A DNA stretch of 64,000 nucleotides. Origin: Rhodocyclaceae bacterium (GTDB lineage: Bacteria; Pseudomonadota; Gammaproteobacteria; Burkholderiales; Rhodocyclaceae). The notes under the pieces were generated by a model, which was not told the DNA's origin, made no database searches, and worked only from the letters and a program-made list of their open reading frames with translations. Shown piece after piece: positions 41,126 through 50,741 of the stretch (position 1 is the stretch's first letter; the number at the start of each line of letters is the position of its first letter). Where the stretch lies: the NCBI GenBank assembly GCA_018261935.1, contig JAGTRP010000013.1, positions 1 to 64,000 on the forward strand, read 5' to 3'. The position numbers were made by a program, and so were the translations under genes.

Positions 41126-43278
41126 TCGGCGGCCCCGCGGTCGCGGGAAATCCGGGTCACTTCGGGAATATGCCGCAGGCTCCGCAGGACCTGGGCGAGA
41201 TGGCCCCGGTTGGCGACCTGGATGGTGAAGCTGAGGGAAGTGAAAAGGTGCTCCGGGTGGGCGTCCATGGCGACGTGCTCGATGTTGGAACCGGCCTCGG
41301 CGATGGCCGCCGCCACCTGGGCCAGGACTCCGCGGGTATTCTTGACCTCCACCTTGATCCGCACCTCGAAGAGCTTACCCTCTTCCGGCGCCCATTCCAC
41401 GTCGATCCAGCGCTGGGGATCGTTGGAGCGGGATTTCCGGATCACCGGGCAATCGTGGGTATGGATGATGAGCCCGTGGCCCTTCTTGATGGAACCGATG
41501 ATGGGATCGCCGGGGATGGGCTGGCAGCAGCGGGCGAGCTGGATGGCGACACCCTCGGTGCCGTGGATGGCCAGGGCCACGCCGCCCTCGGGGACGGCCG
41601 CGTCGTCCCGGGCCAGCAGCCGGCGGGCCACCACCGACGGCAGGCGCTTGCCCAGCCCGATGTCGCTATAGACCTCCTGGAGCGACCGGTGGCCGCTGGT
41701 CCGTACCAACTGCTCCCAGACCTCCGGCAGGATGGTGGCCGGCACCACGCCCAGGGCCAGGAGCTCCTGGTTGAGAAGGCGCTCGCCTAGCTCGGCCGAT
41801 TCCTCGTTCTGCATGGTGCGCAGGAAGTGGCGGATCTTGCTGCGGGCGCGGCCGGTCTTCACATAGGACAGCCAGGAGGGATTGGGGCTGGCGTGGGGCG
41901 AGGTGATGATTTCCACCATGTCGCCGTTCCGCAGCACCGAGCGCAGCGGCGCCAGCTCGTGGTTCACCCGGGCAGCGGTGCAGTGGTGGCCGATGTCGGT
42001 ATGCACCCCGTAGGCGAAGTCCACCACCGTGGCGCCCTGGGGCAGGGCCATGATCTTGCCCTTGGGGGTGAAGACGTAGACCTCGTCGGGGAAGAGGTCG
42101 ATCTTGACGTTCTCGAAGAACTCCGAGGAGTCGCCGCTCTGCATCTCCAGCAGGGACTGCAGCCACTTGTGGGTGCGGATCTGGAGGTCGGCGCCGCTCT
42201 GCTCGGTGTCCTTGTAGAGCCAGTGGGCGGCGACGCCCTCCTGGGCCACGTGGTGCATCTCCTCGGTGCGGATCTGGACCTCCACCGGGGTGCCGTAGGG
42301 GCCGATGAGGGTGGTATGCAGGGACTGGTAGCCGTTCGCCTTGGGAATGGCGATGTAGTCCTTGAACTTACCCGGCACCGGCTTGTAGAGGGCATGGAGG
42401 GCCCCCAGGGCCAGATAGCAGGTGGGCACGTTCTTCACCACCACCCGGAAGCCGTAGATGTCGAGGACCTGGGAGAAGGAGAGGTGCTTTTCCCTCATCT
42501 TGCGGTAGATGGAGAAGAGACTCTTCTCGCGCCCGAAGACCTCCGCCTGGATGCCGGCATCCCTCAACTTGCCGTTGATGCCGTCCAGGATCTTGGACAG
42601 CAGTTCCCGCCGGTTGCCCCGGGCCGCCTTCATGGCCTTGGCCAGGACCTGCGCCCGCTGCGGATGGATGAGGGTGAAGGAGATGTCCTGGAGCTCCCGG
42701 TAGAGCTTGTTGAGGCCCAGCCGCAGGGCGATGGGGGCGTAGATCTCCAGGGTCTCGTTGGCGATGCGGCGCCGCTTGTCCGGCCGGATGGCGGACATGG
42801 TGGACAGGTTGTGGTGGCGGTCGGCCAGCTTGATGAGCACCACCCGCAGGTCCCGGGCCATGGCCATCAGCATCTTGCGGAAATTTTCCGCCTGGGCTTC
42901 CTGGTAGGAGGCGAACTCGATCTTGTCGAGCTTGGAGAGGCCGTCCACCAGCTCGGCCACCTCGCGGCCGAAGCGGTCGGTCAGTTCCCGCTTGGTGACG
43001 CCGGTGTCTTCAAGGACGTCATGGAGCAGGGCGGCCTGGATGGCTTCGGCGTCCATGCGCCATTCCACCACGGCGCCGGCCACCGCCAGGGGGTGGGTGA
43101 TGTAGGGTTCGCCGGAAAGGCGCTTCTGGGTCGCATGGGCCTTCGCCGCGCAGGCGTAGGCCTCCTGGATGCGATCTACTTCGTCCGGGGAGAGGTAGTC
43201 GAGACTATCGAGGAAGACCCGGTAGGCCGGATCTTCCGTAGGGATGGGCGGGGAGGAAGGAGGCAGCGGGGCATCCAT
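41122..43278 (-). CDS. spoT: bifunctional (p)ppGpp synthetase/hydrolase SpoT
   Basis: A 718-residue RelA/SpoT protein. The HD hydrolase domain is intact (AALLHDVLEDTGV, IKLADRHHNLSTM). The synthetase domain has GREKSLFSIYRKMREK, DIYGFRVVV and PVEVQIRTEEMH. TGS (VYVFTPKGKIMALPQGATVVDFAYGVH), zinc-finger-like (QLARCCQPIPGDPIIG) and ACT (LFEVRIKVEVKNTRGVLAQV) domains follow. The intact HDxxED and the gmk-rpoZ-spoT order identify SpoT instead of RelA. It sets (p)ppGpp levels in the stringent response. Confidence 0.95.
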   Translation of the reverse strand: MDAPLPPSSPPIPTEDPAYRVFLDSLDYLSPDEVDRIQEAYACAAKAHATQKRLSGEPYITHPLAVAGAVVEWRMDAEAIQAALLHDVLEDTGVTKRELTDRFGREVAELVDGLSKLDKIEFASYQEAQAENFRKMLMAMARDLRVVLIKLADRHHNLSTMSAIRPDKRRRIANETLEIYAPIALRLGLNKLYRELQDISFTLIHPQRAQVLAKAMKAARGNRRELLSKILDGINGKLRDAGIQAEVFGREKSLFSIYRKMREKHLSFSQVLDIYGFRVVVKNVPTCYLALGALHALYKPVPGKFKDYIAIPKANGYQSLHTTLIGPYGTPVEVQIRTEEMHHVAQEGVAAHWLYKDTEQSGADLQIRTHKWLQSLLEMQSGDSSEFFENVKIDLFPDEVYVFTPKGKIMALPQGATVVDFAYGVHTDIGHHCTAARVNHELAPLRSVLRNGDMVEIITSPHASPNPSWLSYVKTGRARSKIRHFLRTMQNEESAELGERLLNQELLALGVVPATILPEVWEQLVRTSGHRSLQEVYSDIGLGKRLPSVVARRLLARDDAAVPEGGVALAIHGTEGVAIQLARCCQPIPGDPIIGSIKKGHGLIIHTHDCPVIRKSRSNDPQRWIDVEWAPEEGKLFEVRIKVEVKNTRGVLAQVAAAIAEAGSNIEHVAMDAHPEHLFTSLSFTIQVANRGHLAQVLRSLRHIPEVTRISRDRGAAE

Positions 43279-43301
43279 CCGGCTTCACCACCCTTCTCCG
43301 A

Positions 43302-43508
43302 TTATGCCTGGCCGCGATTGAGGACTTCCAGGCCAACCTTGCCGGCAGCCAGTTCGCGCAAGGCGACGACGGTGGGCTTGTCCTTCTCGGCTTCCACCAG
43401 GGGAGTGGCGCCATTGGCGATCTGGCGGGCCCGGAAGGTCGCAGCCAGAGTCATCTGGAAACGGTTGGGAATTCTTTTCAGACAGTCGTCTACGGTAACG
43501 CGAGCCAT
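43302..43508 (-). CDS. rpoZ: RNA polymerase omega subunit
   Basis: A 68-residue protein with the family sequence [19 protein letters not shown] and [13 protein letters not shown]. It supports folding and assembly of the beta-prime subunit and mediates ppGpp binding. It lies 24 bases after gmk and 23 before spoT. Length is normal for betaproteobacteria. Confidence 0.95.
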   Translation of the reverse strand: MARVTVDDCLKRIPNRFQMTLAATFRARQIANGATPLVEAEKDKPTVVALRELAAGKVGLEVLNRGQA

Positions 43509-43532
43509 TGAAACCTCGGAATATTCTTGAAA

Positions 43533-44144
43533 TCAGCAGATCAATCGGTCGAACAGGGCGGCATGGCGGGCCTGCTGCGCCTTCAGGCGCAGGCGGGAAG
43601 CCCGCAGGATGGAACGCAAATCCCCCAGCGCCTGCTCCAAATCGTCGTTAATAATAGCATAGTCAAACTCCCCCACATGCCGCATCTCGGCCTGGGCGGC
43701 GGCTAGCCGGCGGTCGATGACCTCGCGGCTGTCGGTGGCCCGCCCGGTGAGGCGGCGCTCCAGTTCCTCCAGGGACGGGGGCAGGATGAAGATGCCGATG
43801 GCCTCCGAAAACTGGGCCCGCACCTGCTGGGCTCCCTGCCAGTCGATTTCCAGCAGGACATCGCTGCCGCCGGCTATCTGCTGGACGATCCAGGTCTTGG
43901 AAGTGCCGTAGAAATTGCCGTGCACTTCAGCCCACTCAAGAAATTCGCCCTGGTCGATCATGCGGCGGAAGGCCTCGACTCCGACAAAACGGTATTCGCG
44001 CCCGTCTTCCTCCCCCGGCCGCGGCGACCGGGTGGTATATGAAATCGACAGGCGCACGTCGCTTTCGTTCGCCAGCAGGCGCTTGACCAGGGTGGTCTTG
44101 CCGGCGCCGGAAGGCGCCGCGACGACATAGAGGGTGCCGGACAT
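43533..44144 (-). CDS. gmk: guanylate kinase
   Basis: A 203-residue enzyme phosphorylating GMP to GDP. P-loop GAGKTTLVKRLL (in PSGAGKTT), GMP-binding segments ISYTTRSPRPGE and DGREYRFV, and EWAEVHGNFYGTSK and LEIDWQGAQQV are all present. It is 7 bases after yicC on the same strand. Confidence 0.96.
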   Translation of the reverse strand: MSGTLYVVAAPSGAGKTTLVKRLLANESDVRLSISYTTRSPRPGEEDGREYRFVGVEAFRRMIDQGEFLEWAEVHGNFYGTSKTWIVQQIAGGSDVLLEIDWQGAQQVRAQFSEAIGIFILPPSLEELERRLTGRATDSREVIDRRLAAAQAEMRHVGEFDYAIINDDLEQALGDLRSILRASRLRLKAQQARHAALFDRLIC

Positions 44145-44151
44145 GGTGGCC

Positions 44152-45018
44152 TTATTCCAGGTTCTGGATCTGCTCCCGCATCTGTTCGATGAGGAGCTTC
44201 AATTCCATGGAGGATTGCGACACCTCCGTCACCGCCGACTTGGAACCCAGGGTATTGGCTTCCCGGTTGAGTTCCTGCATCAGGAAGTCGAGGCGCTTGC
44301 CGCAGGCGCCGCCGTGCTTGAGCACCCGCTCCACTTCGTCCAGGTGAGCGGTCAGGCGGGACAGTTCCTCGGCCACGTCGATGCGGGAGGCGAAGACCGC
44401 CACCTCTTGCAGGACACGGTCGTCGCTCACCGAGTTGATGGCCTCCAGGAGGCGCTGCCGGAGCCTTTCGGTGAATATGGCCTGGGCCTCGGGGATGCGC
44501 GGGGCCACTGCCTTGACCACTTCCCGCATGCGGGCGACCCGCTCGCGGATCATGGCGGCCAGCTTGTCGCCCTCCCGTTCCCGGGTGGCGGCCAGGTCCT
44601 CCAGGGCTTCCCGGGCAAGGTCGAGGACCGCCGGGGTGAGGGCGGCGAAATCCATCGCCTGCTCGCCGAACATGCCGGGCCAGCGCAGGATTTCATTGAC
44701 CGAGAGGGGATTGGCCTGGGGCATCTGGGACCGCACCTGGGTATCCAGCCCCTGGAGGGTGGCCAGCAGTTCGGTATTGATGGCCATCTGGTCCGCCCGG
44801 GCAACGGCGGCATTGAAAGACAGGCGGCATTCGATCTTGCCCCGGGACAGGCGAGCGGCCAGCAGTTCGCGCAAGGGCATTTCCATGGCGCGCAAATCCT
44901 CCCCAACCCGGAAATGGAGATCCAGATAGCGGGAGTTCACGCTCTTCAATTCGAGATGCAGCGTTCCCCGCTCGAAGTCGCGGATTTTGGCTGCATAACC
45001 GGTCATGCTGTAGATCAT
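44152..45018 (-). CDS. yicC: YicC-family endoribonuclease
   Basis: A 288-residue protein from ATG 45018 (MIYSMTGYA). Family hallmarks are SMTGYA at the N-terminus, LKSVNSRYLDLHFR, GKIECRLSF and the C-terminal GKRLDFLMQELNREANTLGSK. YicC proteins are reported endoribonucleases that influence small-RNA decay. It opens the minus-strand yicC-gmk-rpoZ-spoT-dadA-tatD run. Its start is only 48 bases from the divergent kinase gene start. Confidence 0.93.
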   Translation of the reverse strand: MIYSMTGYAAKIRDFERGTLHLELKSVNSRYLDLHFRVGEDLRAMEMPLRELLAARLSRGKIECRLSFNAAVARADQMAINTELLATLQGLDTQVRSQMPQANPLSVNEILRWPGMFGEQAMDFAALTPAVLDLAREALEDLAATREREGDKLAAMIRERVARMREVVKAVAPRIPEAQAIFTERLRQRLLEAINSVSDDRVLQEVAVFASRIDVAEELSRLTAHLDEVERVLKHGGACGKRLDFLMQELNREANTLGSKSAVTEVSQSSMELKLLIEQMREQIQNLE

Positions 45019-45066
45019 GGCGAAAAAGGGGAGCTCGGCTTTACAGCCGGGGCGCCAGCCCTGAAA

Positions 45067-46050
45067 ATGGACGGAACTGAGATCATACCTGCGACCTCGA
45101 TGGCGCAACAAGCAAACCGGCCCCTCCCGAATGCATACCAGCTCGATGAATACCTGATCGAGCGCCAGCTCTCCCTGGGGGGGTTCTCCATCGTTTACCT
45201 GGCCAACGATGCCCACGGCCGGCAGGTGGCCATCAAGGAATATCTCCCCAACAGCCTGGCCTTGCGGGGCGAGGACCAGATTTGCCCCATCGTCAGCCCG
45301 GAGCACCAGGCCGCCTTCCGCTACGGCATGAAGTGCTTTTTCGAGGAAGGCCGCGCCCTGGCTCGCCTCTCCCACCCTAACGTGGTCCGGGTGCTCAATT
45401 TCTTCCGGGCCAACGATACCGTCTACATGGTCATGGAATATGAACATGGCCGCACCCTGCAGGAATTCATCCAGAAGCACCAGGGACACATTTCGGAGCG
45501 CTTCATCCGCGGCGTCTTCACCCGCCTGCTGAATGGCCTGCGGGAAGTCCACGCCCACAAGCTGCTGCACCTGGACTTGAAGCCTTCCAACATCTACCTG
45601 CGCACCGACAATACCCCGGTGCTCATCGATTTCGGCGCCGCCCGGCAGACCCTGTTCACCGACCAGCCCATCCTGAAGCCCATGTACACCCCGGGCTTCG
45701 CCTCCCCGGAGCATTACACCTCCCGCCAGGACCTGGGGCCCTGGAGCGACATCTACAGCATCGGCGCCTCCATGTACGCCTGCCTTTCCGGCGGTGCCCC
45801 CCAGGCCGCCGACGAACGGGTGAAGAAAGACGTGCTGACCCCGGCCCAGATGCGCTGGGGCGGTCAATACTCCGACCGCCTGCTGGAAATCGTCGACTGG
45901 TGCCTGAACCTCGACCACCTCGAAAGGCCCCAGAGCGTCTTCGCCCTCCAGAAGGCGCTCGTGGCATCCGCCGCTCCCCCCCCATCCAAGGCCGTGCCGA
46001 GCTGGCTTGAGCGCGTCATGGGCAAACTGAAAAAATCCACCGTCAAATGA
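45067..46050 (+). CDS. eukaryotic-like serine/threonine protein kinase
   Basis: A 327-residue kinase (ATG 45067; ATG 45100, MAQQANRP, is a possible start). The Gly loop is LSLGGFSIVYLA, the ATP-binding Lys is in VAIKEY and the catalytic loop reads HLDLKPSNIYL. So Leu replaces the usual Arg of HRD, a non-RD kinase. The metal-binding DFG (VLIDFGAAR) and the PGFASPEHY activation-segment end are intact. There is no membrane helix or sensor domain. Its stop overlaps the PP2C phosphatase gene by 4 bases, forming a kinase/phosphatase pair. Confidence 0.92.
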   Translation: MDGTEIIPATSMAQQANRPLPNAYQLDEYLIERQLSLGGFSIVYLANDAHGRQVAIKEYLPNSLALRGEDQICPIVSPEHQAAFRYGMKCFFEEGRALARLSHPNVVRVLNFFRANDTVYMVMEYEHGRTLQEFIQKHQGHISERFIRGVFTRLLNGLREVHAHKLLHLDLKPSNIYLRTDNTPVLIDFGAARQTLFTDQPILKPMYTPGFASPEHYTSRQDLGPWSDIYSIGASMYACLSGGAPQAADERVKKDVLTPAQMRWGGQYSDRLLEIVDWCLNLDHLERPQSVFALQKALVASAAPPPSKAVPSWLERVMGKLKKSTVK

Positions 46051-46967
46051 GATTTACCATCTATCAGGAGAGCCGCCAGGGCGGCCGCCAGAACAACGAG
46101 GACCGGATCGCCTACTGCTATTCCCGCGAGGCCCTGCTCATGGTGGTGGCCGACGGCATGGGCGGCCACTTCTACGGCGAAATCGCGTCCCAGATCGCGG
46201 TCCAGACCCTGACCGACAATTTCCAGCACGAGGCCACCCCCGCCATCGACGATCCCTTCCGTTTCCTGCAGAAGGGCATCACCAACGCCCACCACGCCAT
46301 CATCGAGTACTCGGCCAAGCACGGCCTCAAGGAGTCACCCCGTACCACCTGCGTCGCCTGCATCATCCAGGACAACATCGCCTACTGGGCCCACGCCGGC
46401 GATTCCCGCCTCTTCCTGATGCGCGGCGGCAAGGTGGTGGCCCAGACCCGGGACCATTCCCGGGTGCGGCTCCTGATGGAGGAGGGCGTCATCAACGAAG
46501 CCCAGGCCGCCAAGCATCCGGACCGCAACAAGATCTACAGCTGCCTGGGCAGCGACCAGCCGCCGGAAATCGACTTCTCCCGCAAGACCCTGCTGGAAAA
46601 TGGCGACATCCTGCTCCTGTGCACCGACGGCCTGTGGGGCGTCCTGTCCGGAGAAATGATGGCGGTGGCCCTGAAGGGCAGCAATCTGATGAACACCGTG
46701 CCCATGCTGCTCAGCCAGGCGGAAACCAAGGCCGGCGCCCACGGCGACAACCTGTCGGTGGTGGCCGTGCGCTGGGAACAGAGCTATCACGACGAGGAAA
46801 ACCAGCACTCCGTCTCCACCCAAACCATGGCCCTGGACGAGGTCACCACCCGTTTCGACGAATTCGGCCGCAACCCGGCCTATAAGACCGACCTCTCCGA
46901 CGACGAGATCGAGAAGGCCATCGACGAAATCCGGGCCGCCATCGACAAGTACAACCCGAAGAAATAA
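46047..46967 (+). CDS. PP2C-type protein phosphatase
   Basis: A 306-residue metal-dependent phosphatase. Metal and phosphate-binding motifs are NNEDRIAY, MVVADGMGGHFYGE, TTCVACII, AHAGDSRLFLMRGG, LLLCTDGLWG and GDNLSVVAVRW. The C-terminal ~55 residues are acidic and outside the catalytic domain (DDEIEKAIDEIRAAID). It should reverse phosphorylation by the coupled kinase. Confidence 0.94.
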   Translation: MRFTIYQESRQGGRQNNEDRIAYCYSREALLMVVADGMGGHFYGEIASQIAVQTLTDNFQHEATPAIDDPFRFLQKGITNAHHAIIEYSAKHGLKESPRTTCVACIIQDNIAYWAHAGDSRLFLMRGGKVVAQTRDHSRVRLLMEEGVINEAQAAKHPDRNKIYSCLGSDQPPEIDFSRKTLLENGDILLLCTDGLWGVLSGEMMAVALKGSNLMNTVPMLLSQAETKAGAHGDNLSVVAVRWEQSYHDEENQHSVSTQTMALDEVTTRFDEFGRNPAYKTDLSDDEIEKAIDEIRAAIDKYNPKK

Positions 46968-46976
46968 GGAATCACC

Positions 46977-47693
46977 ATGCGCCCAAGCCAGCGCCAGCCG
47001 GACGAGCTCCGGCCGATCCGCATCACCCGCAATTTCACCCGCCACGCCGAGGGCTCCGTGCTCATCGAGATGGGCGACACCAAGGTCCTGTGCAACGCCA
47101 CCGTGGACGAGACCGTGCCGGCCTTCCTGCGGGGCAAGGGCCAGGGCTGGGTCACGGCTGAATACGGCATGCTGCCGCGTTCCACCCATACCCGTACCGC
47201 CCGGGAAGCGGCCAAGGGCAAGCAGACCGGCCGCACCCAGGAAATCCAGCGCCTGATCGGCCGCTCCCTGCGGGCCGTCACCGACCTCACCGCCCTGGGG
47301 GAACGCCAGATCACCCTCGACTGCGATGTCCTGCAGGCCGACGGGGGCACCCGCTGCGCTTCCATCACCGGCGCCTGGGTCGCCCTGTACGAGGCCTGCG
47401 AGAAGCTGGTGGCGGCCGGCAAGCTCGCCGAAAACCCGGTGCGGGAGCACGTGGCCGCCGTCTCGGTGGGCATCTACGACGGCTCGCCGGTGCTGGACCT
47501 GGACTACCCCGAGGATTCCGACTGCGACACGGACATGAACGTGGTCATGACCGGCAGCGGCGGCCTGGTGGAAATCCAGGGCACCGCCGAAGGGGATCCC
47601 TTCAGCCGGGCCCAGATGAACACCCTGGTGGACCTGGCGGAAGCCGGCATCCGCCGGCTGGTGGCGCTGCAGGAAGCATCCCTGGCATCATGA
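46977..47693 (+). CDS. rph: RNase PH
   Basis: A 238-residue phosphorolytic exoribonuclease that trims tRNA 3' ends. [62 protein letters not shown]-type core ([13 protein letters not shown]), [20 protein letters not shown] and [17 protein letters not shown] are all present. It is 9 bases after the phosphatase gene and overlaps rdgB by 4. Confidence 0.96.
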   Translation: MRPSQRQPDELRPIRITRNFTRHAEGSVLIEMGDTKVLCNATVDETVPAFLRGKGQGWVTAEYGMLPRSTHTRTAREAAKGKQTGRTQEIQRLIGRSLRAVTDLTALGERQITLDCDVLQADGGTRCASITGAWVALYEACEKLVAAGKLAENPVREHVAAVSVGIYDGSPVLDLDYPEDSDCDTDMNVVMTGSGGLVEIQGTAEGDPFSRAQMNTLVDLAEAGIRRLVALQEASLAS

Positions 47694-48277
47694 AGAAACT
47701 TGTCCTTGCCTCCAACAACGCCAAGAAGGTCAAGGAGCTGCAGGCCATGCTGGCACCCTTCGGCTTCGAACTGGTCACCCAGGGGGAACTCGGGGTGCCG
47801 GAGGCCGAGGAGCCCCACTGCACCTTCGTCGAGAACGCCCTGGCCAAGGCCCGCCATGCCTCCCGGCTCACCGGCCTGCCGGCCCTCGCCGACGATTCCG
47901 GCCTGTGCGTCAAGGCTTTGGACGGCGCCCCCGGCGTCCAGTCCGCCCGCTATGCCGGGGAACCGAAATCGGACGCCCGCAACAACGAGAAGCTCCTGGC
48001 CGAAATGACCGGCCAGGAAAACCGCACCGCCCATTTCGTGTGCGTCCTGGTCCTGGTGCGCTCTGCCGACGATCCTCGCCCCATCATCGCCGAAGGCGAC
48101 TGGCAGGGAGAAATCATCACGGAATACCGGGGCACCCATGGTTTCGGCTACGACCCCCTCTTTTATGTACCTGCCTTCGGCAAAACCGCCGCCGAACTGG
48201 AATCCGGGACCAAGAACGGCCTCTCCCATCGGGGACAGGCCATCCGTCTCCTGGCGGAGCGGCTGAAAGGGCTGTAA
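47690..48277 (+). CDS. rdgB: RdgB/HAM1 XTP/dITP pyrophosphatase
   Basis: A 195-residue enzyme that removes non-canonical purine nucleotides. Signatures [51 protein letters not shown] and LSHRGQAI are intact. Coupled by a 4-base overlap to rph, a widely conserved arrangement. Confidence 0.95.
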   Translation: MKKLVLASNNAKKVKELQAMLAPFGFELVTQGELGVPEAEEPHCTFVENALAKARHASRLTGLPALADDSGLCVKALDGAPGVQSARYAGEPKSDARNNEKLLAEMTGQENRTAHFVCVLVLVRSADDPRPIIAEGDWQGEIITEYRGTHGFGYDPLFYVPAFGKTAAELESGTKNGLSHRGQAIRLLAERLKGL

Positions 48278-48284
48278 TCCCGCC

Positions 48285-49478
48285 GTGACCCGCATCATCC
48301 CCATCGCCGCCGCCGGCCAGGTGGCGGCCCCCCTGGAATTTCGAGTCTCCCCGCCCCTTTCCCTGTATGTGCATGTGCCCTGGTGCGTGCGCAAATGCCC
48401 CTACTGCGACTTCAATTCCCACGAGGCCCGGGGAGAGGTGCCCCAGGCGGACTACGTGGCCGCCCTCGTCAAGGACCTGGAATCCGCCCTGCCCCTCATC
48501 TGGGGCCGGCCGGTGGTGAGCATCTTTTTCGGCGGAGGCACCCCGAGCCTCCTGGCGCCCGAAGCCATCGATCACCTGCTGGCCGCCATTCGGGCCCGGG
48601 TGCCACTCCAGCCCGAGGCCGAAATCACCCTGGAGGCCAATCCCGGTACGGTCGAGGCCGGCCGCTTCAAGGGCTTCCGGAATGCCGGGGTGAATCGCCT
48701 CTCCCTCGGCATCCAGAGCTTCAACGACCGCCACCTGACGGCCCTGGGCCGCATCCACGGCGGCCGGGAGGCCCGGGCCGCCGCTGCCCTGGCCGCCGAG
48801 CATTTCGACACTTTCAACCTGGACCTGATGTACGGCCTGCCGGGCCAGAGCCAGGAGGAAGCCCTGGCCGACGTGGACACGGCCCTGCAATTCGCCCCCC
48901 CCCACCTGTCCTGCTACCAGCTCACCCTGGAACCCAATACCCGCTTCGCCTTCGAGCCGCCCACCGACCTGCCGGAGGGAGACGCCTGCGCCGACATGCA
49001 GGATGCCATCGAGACCCGGCTGGCCGCCGCCGGCTACGACAATTACGAGACCTCGGCCTTCGCCCGGCCCGGCCACCGCTGCCGGCACAATCTCAATTAC
49101 TGGCACTTCGGCGACTACCTGGGGATTGGCGCCGGTGCCCATTCCAAGCTGACTCTCCACGACCGGGTGCTGCGCCAGATGCGCTGGAAGCATCCGAACG
49201 CCTACCTGGAGAAGACCAGCCAGGACACGCCGGTCCAGGAAAGCCACGAAGTGGGCGCCGACGCCCTGCCCTTCGAATTCCTGATGAATGCCCTGCGCCT
49301 CAGGGACGGCTTTCCGCCGGCCCTGTTCGAGGCCCGCACCGCCCAGCCCCTGGCCAATATCCTGGAGCCCTTGCGGGCCGCCGAAGCCGACGGCCTCCTG
49401 GAAATGGGCCCCGAGCGTATCGCCCCGACCCACCAGGGCAGGCGTTTCCTGAATATGCTCCTGGAGCGTTTCCTGTAG
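48285..49478 (+). CDS. hemW: HemW-like radical SAM protein
   Basis: A 397-residue protein starting with GTG 48285. The radical SAM cluster motif CVRKCPYC (Cys-x3-Cys-x2-Cys) is near residue 34, then SIFFGGGTPSLL, LEANPGTVE, RLSLGIQSFNDRHL, LDLMYGLPGQ and CRHNLNYW, which together mark the HemW group, not oxygen-independent coproporphyrinogen oxidase. HemW is a heme chaperone. It converges on the GGDEF gene with 9 bases between stops. Confidence 0.9.
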   Translation: MTRIIPIAAAGQVAAPLEFRVSPPLSLYVHVPWCVRKCPYCDFNSHEARGEVPQADYVAALVKDLESALPLIWGRPVVSIFFGGGTPSLLAPEAIDHLLAAIRARVPLQPEAEITLEANPGTVEAGRFKGFRNAGVNRLSLGIQSFNDRHLTALGRIHGGREARAAAALAAEHFDTFNLDLMYGLPGQSQEEALADVDTALQFAPPHLSCYQLTLEPNTRFAFEPPTDLPEGDACADMQDAIETRLAAAGYDNYETSAFARPGHRCRHNLNYWHFGDYLGIGAGAHSKLTLHDRVLRQMRWKHPNAYLEKTSQDTPVQESHEVGADALPFEFLMNALRLRDGFPPALFEARTAQPLANILEPLRAAEADGLLEMGPERIAPTHQGRRFLNMLLERFL

Positions 49479-49487
49479 GGAAGGGAA

Positions 49488-50552
49488 TCAAGCGCCGGCT
49501 GAGGCCACTCCCAGGCCTTCGGCCGGACGCCAGAGGGCGAACTGTTGCCGGCCCTTGCGCCGGCCGCCCTTGGCTGTTCCGCCGACGACTCGCGGTTCGC
49601 CGGCATGAGCCGAGAAGATCAGGTTCCGGCCCGCTTGCTTGGCGTGGTGCATGGCCTGCTCGGCCAGCCGGATCAGTTCCTGGGGACCGTCGACGCCGGC
49701 CCGGCGCTCGGCCAATCCGATGCTGAGGCCCAGGGGGCAGCCTTCGGCATGGATATTGAACGACCCAATGAGGCTCACGAGCTTGTCGCCGCACGCCAGG
49801 GAGGCATTGAGGGCAGCCCCCGGGCGGATCACCAGGAATTCGTCGCCGCTGATGCGGCAGACCGTATCCTGGGGCGGCAGGTACTTTCTCATGATGGCGG
49901 CTACCGTCTTGAGGACCACATCTCCCCGCTCGAGCCCCTGCTCGTCATTGATCTGCTTGAGGCCGTTGAGGTCGATGGCCATGCAGCTCAGGGGCAGCGC
50001 GTCCCTGGCTGCCGCTGCCCACTCCTGCTGGATGAGTTCCATGGCATGGCGCCGGTTGGGCAGGCCGGTCAGATCGTCGAGCATGGTCAGCTCCCGCAGC
50101 CGCAGGTGGGAACTGATGAGCTCGTCGGAATATTCCTGCAACTTTCGCCGGTGGTTCTCGTTTTCCTGCAGCAGGCGGACGATTTGCTGGCCAGCCCGCA
50201 ACTGGGCGGCCACCATGTCCGGCCGCAGGGGCTTGTCGATGAAATCGTCGATGCCGAGGTCCAGGGTGGTCAGCAGCCGGTGCTTGTCGGCGGCAGCGAC
50301 CACCAGCAGGAAATAGGGCCGATAGTCGCCCTCGGCCGCCCGCAGCTCTCGCACCAGGCTGGTGCCGCTGATGCCTGCCGCGGGATGGTGGACGATGATG
50401 TCCGGATGAAACTCCCGGGCCTTGGCCAAGCCGTCGATGCCATCGGTCGCCTCCAGCGCCTCGTGCCCCGATTGCCGAACGAGCGCGCTCAATTGGCAAC
50501 GTGAGACGTAGTCGCCATCGACGACCAGGATACGCAAACGAAAATTGTCCAT
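49488..50552 (-). CDS. receiver-like/GGDEF protein without phospho-acceptor Asp
   Basis: A 354-residue protein. Residues ~7-125 have the receiver fold (ILVVDGDYVSRCQLSALV; Lys in DFIDKPLRPD), but the phospho-acceptor position reads PDIIVHHPAAGISG, with His where Asp is required. Residues ~165-320 are a diguanylate cyclase domain (TMLDDLTGLPNRR; signature RISGDEFLVI, an SGDEF variant that is usually still active). There is a basic C-terminal tail of ~40 residues. It probably makes c-di-GMP under control other than aspartate phosphorylation. Confidence 0.88.
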   Translation of the reverse strand: MDNFRLRILVVDGDYVSRCQLSALVRQSGHEALEATDGIDGLAKAREFHPDIIVHHPAAGISGTSLVRELRAAEGDYRPYFLLVVAAADKHRLLTTLDLGIDDFIDKPLRPDMVAAQLRAGQQIVRLLQENENHRRKLQEYSDELISSHLRLRELTMLDDLTGLPNRRHAMELIQQEWAAAARDALPLSCMAIDLNGLKQINDEQGLERGDVVLKTVAAIMRKYLPPQDTVCRISGDEFLVIRPGAALNASLACGDKLVSLIGSFNIHAEGCPLGLSIGLAERRAGVDGPQELIRLAEQAMHHAKQAGRNLIFSAHAGEPRVVGGTAKGGRRKGRQQFALWRPAEGLGVASAGA

Positions 50553-50706
50553 TGCGAGCCCCCCACTAGGTAAATCGCGGCATTTTGCTTTGCCGGCAAT
50601 GAGTTATGACGAGTGTCAAATGCCAGCGGGAAGGCAAGAATGGGGTAAAGACTGTATTTTGGTGGGGAAAATAACTGTAAGTGTGTGTTTTGGAGCGGTT
50701 AAAGGG

Positions 50707-50741
50707 CCATCAAGGCTTCCCGGCAGCTCCATCAAGGCTTC
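50707..50741. repeat. 13-base tandem-like direct repeat
   Basis: CCATCAAGGCTTC occurs at 50707-50719 and again at 50729-50741, a 22-base period. It adjoins the large hairpin downstream of the FecR-domain gene. Possibly a protein-binding pair or a duplication scar. Confidence 0.4.
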
